Assembly (NCBI GenBank): GCA_038380795.1
Contig: CM076263.1
Coordinates: 13,258,709-13,322,708, forward strand
Direction: 5' to 3'
DNA from: Pyrocephalus nanus
Taxonomy: Eukaryota; Chordata; Aves; Passeriformes; Tyrannidae
DNA length: 64,000 nt
Positions 37,702-49,800 of the stretch are shown piece after piece (within the stretch, counting starts at the first letter, position 1; every line of letters starts with the position of its first letter). The position numbers and the translations under genes were made by a program. The notes under the pieces were generated by a model. It ran no database searches. It was not told where the DNA came from and worked only from the letters and a program-made list of their open reading frames with translations.

Positions 37702-37883
37702 TCATGCCAGACAGTTCCTACTTTCTAGCACCTTCAGTTTCATGCCTGCACACTTCATGGCTGCCAGCATGCAATGGCTGACTGTCTTCCTCTTCCCTGT
37801 TGACTCCATTTGGACGCAGTGAGGGAGGATGTCTTCTCTGGGACACTGATTAGGCACCAGGCAGAAGCACTTGATCTGTGTCT
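37702..37883 (-). CDS. C6: C6 last coding exon: FIM2 and stop
   Basis: Acceptor TTTATTCCCAG on the - strand. Joins in phase 1 to the previous exon and encodes residues 876-935: KCFCLVPNQCPRED, TVSHCMLAAMKCAG, LESRNCLA, then TGA (37704-37702). The cysteine spacing and the C-terminal CLA match C6. No start codon opens the frame, so a simple open-frame scan misses it. Confidence 0.93.
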
Positions 37884-40800
37884 CTGGGAATAAATCTGTG
37901 GAAATTTAGCAAAAACTGTGATGACTAAAACCAAATTTTATAGTTTGATGACATTTCAAAGTCTAACAGGGAAAAATATGATTGGATGTTTTTGATACAT
38001 TAGTCACAAAAAGCCTGTAGTACATACACTAGATGGTAGGGTATTAAGGATAATCAGCTTTAAATAGCAATTTTTGCAGTAGTGGCACATACAGAAGCAG
38101 AATTGATCTAACTATTTTTATTCACTGGCTTTCCCTTACCTTTCTTCCAAACAAAAAGATATTAAGTTGACTTTCTGTTCCCAATTATCCTTGAACACAA
38201 TCTTGCTATGAAATGGAGTCTTAAGGTCCATATTGTGTCAGCTCCTATTTCATTAAAGCTCCCTTTATGAATGCTAAGCTACCTGCTGCTGGCCTGTGGT
38301 AAAGCTCAGTCCTGGCTGTTATTTCATTACCCATTTCTGATCTAATCAGGTTCTGACTCTTTATATTCTTTCCCAGAAATTCCCTAGGCAGGAAACTAAG
38401 TTTCTGCCTTCACTTTCTTAAAACATGAGAAATGTGTGCTTTCTTCCATTTGGAAGAAATCCATTCTTTGATTTCATGGCACTGCAGTATCTTCTGCCTC
38501 TGCGTTGATACCTACTACTCACTCTTAAGAAAACCAGAACTTTCATTTCCTAATCATTTGTGCATACTTATGAAAAGTGGACTTCTGTGGAGATGTTGAG
38601 GAGTCCAATTCAAATCTCTTGAGTATCTAAATGAAAACTAATTTTATTTAATGTATTTTTCTCCCCTCTTATTTTTTTCTGTTCAGGGCTCCTATGCAGG
38701 CTTTTGAGAGAAAACCACTGAACTGCTGGCGCAGGATGCAGCCTTAAGACACTTGCACAGTGGGCCAGAGCTAGGATTCTTACACTCTCTGGAATAAATA
38801 AGCTAAATTTTTTTTTAAATTATAACCACTTTCCCAGGAGCACAAGGTGCCTTAAGGCTTCATCAGAGCACGTCTCCCAGTGGACACACCTGGTCATGCC
38901 CTCTGCACGAGCACCGCAAGGAACATCTCATACAATAATTTTACAGCCTCCTGCTTCAAATCCTATGCTGCAGAAATCTTGCATCTTCAAAACAGGATTT
39001 TAGGATTGCTGCACACTGCTGTTGCTTTATTTGTCATTAAGGAGACCGGGTGTGATAAGGATCATGGTTGTCTCTGGAAGCAAGTGCAGGATTGAGCATG
39101 TCTGCTACTCAGCCTTTTCCCGACAAGCACTTGATGTGTGGAGCCAGCCAGCATCTCAGACATTTACGGGAAAACCTACTGCTCTTATCACCTGGTTACA
39201 CAGTAAATAGCCAAGTTGCACAACAATGTTTATAAAATAATCCTCTTAGGGATTTGACCAGTTTAGCTAGTTCATTAAAACTCTTATGCAGGGTTTTCAC
39301 GTATGGGTATTTGCAAATTTTACCATTAAAATCCCATTAAGCCTGGTGGCCCCAGTCTTGCTTTTGAACTAGTATCAAGATTTAATTTCACAGTTTAATT
39401 ATATGCTTTAGAGGGTGTGACCCAAATTAATTCCTGAAGTACAAACTAGTGGTTAGTGTCTCATAGGGAATGGGTGATATTACCAACTGCGGTTTTGTGA
39501 TTAAAAGTTCAAATGTTAACCTCCTGGAGAAGTTTCCTTAATCTCCAGATTCCTCTTGTGTCATTCTCATGGGAAGTAACAACAATACAGTAGTTGTGGG
39601 TAAAGGGAAAAGGCATGTATTTAAGTGTAACACTTGCTAACAGGGACTCGGGACTGACTACGCTTCCACACTCCTTGTGCCCACAAGGACCACAATATCT
39701 ACAAATGTCATTCTTGGAGCAGTGAAAGAGTCAGCACATTTCACTTTTAGATTCAAAGAGCCTGGTAAATCTCACCATTCAGAAGTCATACCTGGACAAA
39801 CCTCCCAGTCATAGCAGGTGTCATAGCCACAGGGCAGTTTCTTCAAGCTATTTGCAGAGAGCTTTGCTCTTTCGATAGCCCAGTCCAGGTTAGAATCACC
39901 ACGGCAAGGGCCAGCATGCATGAAATGAAATGACTGCTCTCCAAGGCACATTTCAGCTGAATACTGACAGCTGGGCTTGGTCACATTCTGTTCAGAAACA
40001 GCATCTAGCACACAGACGTCTTCTGAGTAGTCGCTGCCCAAAGGAAGTAAAGAAAAATAATTTTAGCAGTCTGTGGAACAAGTCTGAGGTTCTAAATGCT
40101 CCACCAGCATTGGATGAAACACAGCAAAGCCATGGCCAGGCTGGACATCCATCTAAAGACCTAAGGCTGTCCCAGATACTGCAGGACCTGGACCTGATAC
40201 AGATGCTGTGAGATGAGGAAGCTTTGGTCCTGTCCAACAAACAGGTAAAGGACATGTGCCTGTACAAGAAAAAGGAGATGCTGTTACCTCCACAAGGACA
40301 TGAAATTTCCACTGCTTCTGGTGTGGTTTTTACGAGTTAATGCATCCCTACAAGTCTGCCTCTAATGTACAGTTATCCTGGGGCCAAAAGCAGGCAAAAA
40401 CAGCCAAGCTGCCTGTAGTTTCTTTCTTTACATATTGCTCTTGGTTACTGAGTGGATTCATTCCTAGAAAGGGCATTCATTTCCAAGCAACAAATCTCTC
40501 TTCCCAAAGAGAGAGTCATAAAATCATAGAATACTTGTATTGGAAGGGACCTTAGAGGTCATCACGTTCCATCCTTGCATGCTCCTTGTGCAAGGTGATG
40601 ACAGTGAAAATATAGAAAATGGAGAAATAAAGAAATGAAAAGAGAAGAAACAGTTGGGAACTCTAGTAGCAGATGGCAATGTAGATTAAAACGGTAGGTT
40701 ATGGTGTGTTGTTTTCTTAAGGTAGTTAGGTACATTAAGTGTGCATTAGGAAGACCATCACCAGTAGGTCATGGGAGGTGATCATGCCTCTTTACTGAGA

Positions 40801-43800
40801 CCTGGTAAGGGCACATCAGGAGTGCTGTGTCCAGTTCTGGTCTACTCAGTTTAAAGAGAGACATGGAGCTTGTGGAGTGGGTCCAGAGGAGAGAAACAAA
40901 GATGATCAAGGGACAGAAGTATCTCTCTTATGAGAAAAGACTCTCTAATAAGGGAGCTGAACCTATTCAGCCTCAAGAGAAAATTTTGAGGGGACTTCAT
41001 CAATGTCTGTCAGCATCTAAAGGGAGGCACTGAGAGGATGGATCCAGGTTCTTCTTGGTGGTGCCCAGCAATAGGACAAGAGGCAGTGGGCAGAAACTGA
41101 TGCACAGGAAATTCTACCCGAGCATGAGAAAGAACTTCTTTACTGTGCAAGTGACTGTGCACTGGAACAGGTTGCCCAGAGAGGCTGCGGAGTCTCCCTC
41201 ACTGGAGATATTCAAGAACCCTCTGGATGCAATCCTGTGTCGTGTGCTCTGGGATGTCCCTGCTTCAGCAGGGAGGTTGAAGCAGATGACCCACTGTGGT
41301 CCCTTTCATCCTGACTGGTTCTTTGATTTTGTGATTGTTCATTTATTTCATAGGCTATAAATGGGTTTGTAATTTGCTTATAGAGGAATAGCTAGCTAGT
41401 ATCTGAACGGAGAGCTGTCTTGGTTTGCAGTTACCTTTTGCTACTCTTTCTGTTTTATGTCATAACAGCCTCTTGGTCTGTCATTACAGAAACTTCGACT
41501 TTTCTTCTGAAAATGCTTAACTTACCCACAGTCTTCTTCTGGAGACATACAAACACACTGAGATCCAACCTGCTTTTGTCCTAGATTGCAAATACCTCTA
41601 ATTTTAGATTGCACATCTGAAACATAAGAGTGAGAACTATTGTAACTAGAAAAAAGGAAGAGAAATATCTTACACTCCTGCCATAAAAGCTAAAATGGAT
41701 TTATTTCTATTCATCCTAAATTTGTCTCTTCAAAAGCTCATGTAGTTGGGATGCTACAGGTATTTCCATCTGTTTTTTGCAAAATCACTGAAAAATCCTG
41801 TTCAGGAGGAGAAGCTGAAGTTTCAATAGAATGCATGTTCCTACTTTGCTTTCACAAATCTTTCTTATTACAGCTTGGTTTGGTTTGGTTTGGTTTTTAA
41901 GAAAACAGTTGCAGTGTCTCAATTGTGTTATTAAAGTTTACAGTATATTGCACCCAAAAATTCTAAATTTAATGCAGATGTTTGGGGATGGAATTATATG
42001 TCGCCATAGTAGGCACAACGTAAAACAGCCACTCTGTGTCTTAAACCCCTCCTAGTTCCAGCTAGCTAAAGTAAACGGTGCTGTTCATACCAGCAATATA
42101 GAAACAGTGAAGTATCTGCAGGCATACTGACCTTTCTCACATGTAATAGACCTCGAAATAGGAGGTATCCAGGACAGGTCTTCCCCACAGGTATACTCTG
42201 TGTGACCAGTGACTACAAACCCAGCTTGGCAGCTCAGCTTCATGATGTCACCGATGTTGTACTGTTGCTTAAATGGGGTGATTGCGACACTGTCAGATAT
42301 TGATGGCCTGAGGCATGTTGAGGCTGTAATGAGCAATAAAGAAAAGCATAGTTCTTGTTGGGTTTATGGTGTGTGGAATATTTACAGCAAGTCATAATGC
42401 TTTATCTGAAGAGCCATATAAAGACACAATTACACTAAACATTTGACTGACATTCAAAACTAATAAAAAATTAACACAAGTCTAGAAATTTTCAGTGCAC
42501 TGTCATAGTCTTTAAAATATTTTTAAAGTAATAACTAAATAATTACAATATGTTTCTGATGTATGCCAATGTGCTTAATTTAATTTTGCAGTTTAAAAAT
42601 AGTAAGAATAGCATTAACAGCACATTTTTTCTTTTGTAAATTAAACAAAATGAATGATAATAGAAAGCTCCTAAGTATATTCAATTAATTTTTTTTTTAT
42701 GTTAAAATGAACACTAAGTCAATTAAATCACACCAAGTTCTAGAAAACTACTGAAATCTCTCCTGTTACCAAACACAGGCCAATTCTGATCTCTAAATCT
42801 TAACTGCTCCATAAATACTTCAAGGCATTGATTTATGGTGGAGACTTTCAAGGTAGCATGGGAGGTCATAGTTAAAGACACATCATCCATTTAATATAAA
42901 AAAAAATAGTAGAAAAATTTCTATAAAAATGGTTTCTTCTTCCTAACTGTACCAGCCTAAAGATATCTGAAGTCTGAAAACAAAAGGTGAGTCCTTTCGT
43001 TAAAGATATTTAAAACTAGACAAGAGACGGACCTCACAGCATCCATCTGAGAGTTCTCTAATGCACTGGCTGTTACAATATCCTTACAAAGCACATAATA
43101 ATAACACTTCTGAATTGAAAGACGAGTGATGTAGTGACTCAGTATGTTTTTGCCATCTCTACACAGAATACCTTCTTAAAATGTTATCTTTTCAGATATC
43201 ATTACAGATTCTTTTGTTAAAACCCATATTAAAATCTTTTTCATGTCTTTTTCTTCTACTTCTTTTTTGTTACTGGGCTAAATTAATCTCCTTTCTTACG
43301 TTGGCATTCAACATGTTCCTGTGTCCAGGTTTGATCTGACAGACACCGAAGGTATTGGTAGCCAGTGAGGCTATAACCACTCACACAGGCAATTTCAACT
43401 TCTTCCCCCACAGCATACTGTTTTTTTTCATTCTACAAATTAAAAATAAAGAAGTAAATAAATAAATAAGTAAATAAATAAATAAGTAAATAAATAAGAA
43501 GGAAAAAGAAAAAAGAAACCAAAAAGTCCCTCAAAAATCTATGGTAATGAGACTGGAAATTGTCAAAGTAAACAATGGCAAAGCTCCGATAAGATGTAAT
43601 GAATATGAGTCATCTACTCACCAATATAATGATGAGTTTGTCCAGTTGCACTAACTAATGTCATGATTACAAAACAAGAATTCAAGGACCACTTGAAATG
43701 GGTTTTACCTTGACTTTTCTTCAGCTGCTGATGTACTGTGGTGGATTAGAGTCCCACAGAACACCATGCACACAGCAGCACATTCATAAGCACAGTAGCT

Positions 43801-46800
43801 ACCTTGGATATCAGGCAAAGAAGCTGTAAAATTTCCCATCTCTACAACTACTACACTTTGCTTCTGTATTGTTTTTCATGCTCACCCTGATAAAGCCATA
43901 TTCTGGTGGGTCTGGCCTGGAGCATCCAGACTCAGGTTCACCATTTAAGACACTCTCTTCTCTTCTGGCTTCATCATCATTTATACAAGGAGCACCTCTG
44001 AAAAGGGAAAATGTGCTGTAAGGATGTATCTGAAGCATTGGTGTCACCAAATAACAATGGTAAAATGTCAGGAATGTTGGTCAGGAGAGCTACAAGTGTG
44101 TCCTGTCCCCTCCCCCACCCCCCCCCAGTGAGAAAAATTTATTCTGTTAAACAAAGGACTGTGGACAAAAACTGCAGATGTTGATAGGGGGGAGATTGTG
44201 AGAGCACTAAAAAAGGATTAAATACATCTAACAACATAATTAATTAAATATTTTTATAGAGTAAGAAAAAGAATCAAAGAACAGAATAACAGGAAGCCTC
44301 CAAGCAGTCTCTGTAATTCTGTTGCCACCAGGCAGTGGTTAAAGGAGGCTGGTTCCTGTCAGCATGGAGGTGTACAGCCCATGGTGTCTAACTGAGATGA
44401 ATAACAAAGAACTGTGGAACCCACTGGTTGTAATCCTCCCCTATTCACTTTGGAATCTACTCTGCAGTCACTGCAGCAGGGATAGTGAAAATCTTGCTTC
44501 AGCTCTTGGTCTCAGCAGAAAAACTGAAGCCTCGTACTTGAAAATGAAAAAACTTGAGCAAATCTGGGTCTAGAATTTGAAGTTGAAACCGTGCAAAACC
44601 AGTACATCAGGCATACTTAAAGTGGGAATACGAAAAGCTTGGTGGCTTCATCGGAATTCTGAGACTATGTTCAGATATAAATGGCTAAGAGAAGAGGATG
44701 TGATATTAAAAAAATGGAAACTGTGAACTCCCATGAATGAAAGCAGGTGACTTTGGACAAAAAGCTGTGCAAAGCAGCATACAAGAACCACAGGCATACT
44801 TCAGTACACAATTCATCAGCAATTTTCTAGGAATAAAAAATTAATAAAACCAAATTAGGATCAAGTTGCAGAGATTTTCAGACTTTTTCTTCTTTCTGCT
44901 CTACTACAAGAGTTCAGAGAAGAGTGTGGTCTGCTATTTCTCCTTGATAGTCACAGAGCTACTCTGGAGGTCTCCTTAACTGTCCCATGACTATGGAGTT
45001 CTTTTGATCTACTTTTTTCTTACGTGTCTGCGAACACAGGGACATAACAGTCCTCCACTTCTTCCCTCTCTCCTTCACACGGCTTCCCACCATTCATTGG
45101 GGAGGGGTTATTACATTCCCGGGTCCTTCTTGTTTTAAAGGAAGCATCACATGAAGTCCACTCAGACCAGCAACCCCATCTGCCATCTACAGCAACTTCA
45201 AGAAATAAAAGAAACACCATCTTTTGGCAGATCTGTACCATCCACAATATTTCTTTTAAGGCCACATATGACAGGGATGATGATAAATTCATAATAGCCA
45301 TTTTCAAAGGATTTAAATTTGTTGATGTTAAGGGAGAAGATTGTATCTAAAGTGTGAAGCTTTCCAGAAGGTAGCCAGCCAAATTTCAAAATACTTAATG
45401 AAAACCTAAAATATATCTACCTTTCTATCTTTGATTGCAAGTAACATCCAACCCCAGCAGAAGTTTATTTTTTACTTTTACTGCACATACAGATGTGTGA
45501 GTTTTCATGATGTTGACAACATTCTAAGACACGTCAGTATTTAATGAGTTTTTAAATAAATATGAGCTCTAACACCATGTGTAAACCCCAAATTTACATC
45601 CCGTGCCAGTTAATTAAAACACTACTACTACTGTCTTCTCTTAACCCCTGGGATATTTTATCTGTACACACCCTTTCTTTATAGCATGCAGTATACTTCC
45701 TACATCCATCTCTATCTGTGTATCTTCAGCTGTTTATTTCTTTCAAAATATTTCTTTATTAGGGTCAGATAATAAGACTTGCAGTTATCAAAGTGACTTT
45801 CCATTTTGTCCACTTTTGGTCCTAGAATATAAACGGGTATGGCACTAGTGCCAATTTAATTCAAAAATGTTTTTGCAATAATGTTCTTTAAATTCTCCAG
45901 GATGGTGATTATGTCTCCTCTCCTTATGACAACTGAGTTTTCCTTCTATGCTATAATCAACAGTTTTTATCTTCATTAGCCATTTGGTCATAAGCATAAT
46001 AGGCTATAGGGGAAACCAAGGAATGGTTTCTTAATTTTTGCATCAATAATCTTTGATCTGAACTTTACCCTTATTGCTGAACAGCTCATTCACTATTATC
46101 TTAATCATGTAACTAGGGAATCTTATGTCTTATGATGTCTTTTGAGGTGTGCTTATTCGGGTTGGTTCTTTTATCATCTTTAATCCTACCTTTATTCCTA
46201 TAATTTGTGGACATCAGCATGTGGTAAGAAGTGCTGTGGATTTAGTAAGGGAAGGTTATGTCAGATTAATCAGTGAAAAATGGATGCCAGAAGGACCAAG
46301 TTTATATTATGACACTGTCACCCCAAATACCTGATCCGTAGTCTGGAGCTCGTATCTCACAGTTCGGGCCATAGGTGCCAGCCTGGCACAGGCAAAGGCA
46401 CTCTGTCCCAGAGAGCACAGGCCTGGCATTGTTCGGGCATGGGGCACACTGGCAAGGGTCGAACCTGCCTGCGTATTCCCTCAGGGCTCTCCTCAGGTTG
46501 CGGCGTTTGGTCACGGCACACGGCACGTTCCTCACCAGATCCACAATGGGCGACACCTGGTAGACAAGTTCAGTAAGCAGCTGCCTTAACACAGCAGGGT
46601 CCTTCTGGGTATAGGAGAAGGATTTTAAAGGCACTAGAGCCTACATATCTACATAACTGTATCACACAGGAGCTGGACATATTGAAAGTTACGGATGGTT
46701 TAAAGGAGCATGATATACATCTATATTATCCCATTCATACTGCTTTTATTCCCCCAGTTTAGAGCTCTGTGAACCAGAGGAAAATCAACCAAGTGGGATG

Positions 46801-49800
46801 CAGCTGAGGTCACCTGCTCTGTTCGGTCTGGAGAAGAGGAGACTGAGGGGAGACTTCATTGCAGTTATAACTTTCTCATGAGAGGAAGGTGGGGGCAAAC
46901 ACTGATCTCTTGTTTCTTGTGACCAGTGACAGAACCTGAGGGAATGATCTGAAGTTGTGTCAGGAAATGTTTAGGTTGGATATTAGAAAAAGGTTCTTCA
47001 CCCAGGGGAGGATGGTTGGGCACTGAAACAGGCTCTCCAGGGAGGTGGTCACAGCACCAAGCCTGACAGAGTTCAACAAGCGTTTGAACGATACTCTCAG
47101 GCAGATGGTGTGACTCTTAGGGACAGTACTGTGAGTGACTCGATGATCCTTCTGGATCCCTTCCAACTCAGCATATTCTGTGATATTATATCTTAAAATT
47201 CAGGACACTACAAATGATGGGGTTTGTTTATACCCAGAGTCTGCCATGTCAGACTTCCCTATACAGCCTTCAGGAGCTCAGCAGATGCAGCGGGAGAAAC
47301 CTCACTGCATGCTGCATCCAGGCAGGTTTTGATTTTCACCTCAAGTGCTTTGCCTCTGCAGCTGAGGGGCTGCTGTGACAGCCAGGGAGGGAGACAGCTC
47401 AGTGCACTCACAGCAGCACCGGCATGCTGGGTTGAATGAGCAGGACAGAGACACAGGGGACTGCTGTTTTGCTTCAGTTCACCTATTTGATATACGGCGC
47501 AACATGGGTCTGACAAGGGAATGATCACAGGGAAAAAAGCATTTACAGCAGCATGCACTGTTTTCCCACACAGTAACTAACCCCTGCTCATGCCACCCTG
47601 CTGGTACCAGAGCAATCAATTCATGCCCCTAGGTCTTACTCCCACTGTCCATGGACCATGCAAATCTGGTGTGGCTGTCACAGGTTCACATGACTGAATT
47701 TTTGGTAATAGGGGGCCACAGAGATGATTTCAATTAGAAGCTACTAGAAGCTTTTGCTGTTGTATGAAAAAGCCAGTGATAACCAGCTCTAGGTTGGACT
47801 TCCTACTACTAGCCAATGATATTTGCTTTTGTGATAACATATTTAAGAACAGAGGAAGAGAAGGTTTGTGGTGCAGAAGAAATTCTACCTGGAGAGGAGA
47901 ACAGAGAACAATGAGATAGTAATGTAGACTTTAAGGTCAGTGTAGCAGGAGGGGGGAGGAGAGGGCCAAGAAGGACTCTCTCTCCCACTCCAGCAGGGGA
48001 AAGACTGAAAGCCAAGACCCTTGTCGCCTATGGAAGACTGTTGGGGAGTGAAGCTCCTCATGAAGGAGCCCATGCCAGAGCAGAAGAGTGCATGAGGAGG
48101 CTGTAACTCCTTGGGAAGCCTAAGATGAAACAGAGTCTTGCTGGAGACCTGTGACCCATGGAGAGAGATACCTGTGCTGAAACAAGTAGTCCCAGGTAGG
48201 ACTTGTGGCCCTGTGGGGGATCTACGCTGATTTTTGTGACCCAAGAGACAGCAGATTATGGAAGAACTGTTGCCCAAGGGATGGACCCACACTGGAGAGG
48301 TCTATCAAGGACTGTTTCCCCTGGGGAGGGACCCCACAGGATCAGAGGAAGGACTGAAAGCCATTACCCCTTGTAACTGTGGTGAGGACTGTGGTGAAGC
48401 AGGATGTCCCCTCGAGCCCATAGAGAAGACCGCCAGAGTGCAGAGAGTGAGACTCCTCTGCACCCGATGGAAGAGTGACCCCCCAGGACAGTGAACTGGG
48501 AAGAATTCCTGTCTAAGAGATGGATTTTAATAGGCAGAAGCAGCCGATGGCTGTGACTTGCCCCCTTTTCCCGTCTCCCTGGGCTGCTGAGGGGAGGAGG
48601 GAGACCCTGGAGGAACAATGGATGGAAGGAAGGTGTTGTCTTTTAAGACTGTTTAATTCTTTTACTCTTTAGTTCTTATTCTATTAGCAATAATTTAGTT
48701 TTCAGTTTAAGTTTGTTAGCAATAAATTTAAGTTCTATTCACTTTGAGTCTGTTTGCCTGTGAGAACTAATTAGTGGGTGAATCTCCCAGTTCCTATCTC
48801 TACTCAGGAATTCTCTGACTGTCTTTTTTTTTCCCCCTCAACTCAGAAAAGAATAAAAGTGGAAAGGATGGGGGAAAGCAGTTTTCAGTAATTGTTTAAA
48901 ATCTGGCCAGGGTCAAAACCAGGACAGTGGCTTATAAACCTGAACAAGTAATCCTAATAAATAACCTTAATCCGGTATGTATCTGCATTCATATCAAACA
49001 CAGCATCATCCTTATTTACAAGAAAAAGCACTGCAGAGCTCTCTGAAGAGCTGCTAACTCATGAGTCATTGCTATCTCAATGTTTTTCTTATTCTTCTCT
49101 TACCTCAAAGTCAATCACCACAGGGTTGTCTTTTGTTGATTCCAGCCAGTTTGTGAAGATTGTGTGTCCTGGAAAAGCCCCCTTTTTCTCCCAGGCCAGA
49201 GCTGCTGCATACTCTGACCTGCCACCTTTTACCAGGGAGATTGACCGTTCAGATGACTCCAAAATGGAACCTGAAATGGGATTTAATCACAGTATTTTCA
49301 GACAATGGCCTCCAAAGACAGTGGACATAACAACAGAGTTCTAAGAAAAAGTGTAAAAGTATATAAAAAAATACAGTAAGATTTATTTTTTGAAGCTACC
49401 CTTGGAAAAATGAAGTCTAAGCTCCAAAAAACAATTAACACTATGACACTATGACAGCAGCCTGTCATAATATTCCAAATGTGTTTGAGACATGAGCCAT
49501 GGAGATATTCAGAACTGCATAAGGTAGTCAGGGAAAATGCCCCCTCTAGAACACACTGCAAGGTAGGATGTTTAGTCCCAGCTGTAAACACACAAGTAAC
49601 AGAAACTGATCAACTAATGAGAACAAAAATATGGTGGAGGTGATGAAATCCCTATTTCTAGTGATGCAGAACATGACTCTTGCCATTCTCATGGAAAATG
49701 CACCAGATTTCTGCAGTTTCTCAGACACATTTCTGGCACGCCTGTACCTAGATGTCTGCTTGGCATGAGGAAGGTGGGAGAGTAAGGTCAGGTATTGTGT

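Noticed and set aside
47885..48292. 135-codon open frame on the - strand
   Set aside because: Lies wholly inside the solo LTR; no retroviral protein motif, so treated as a chance frame.
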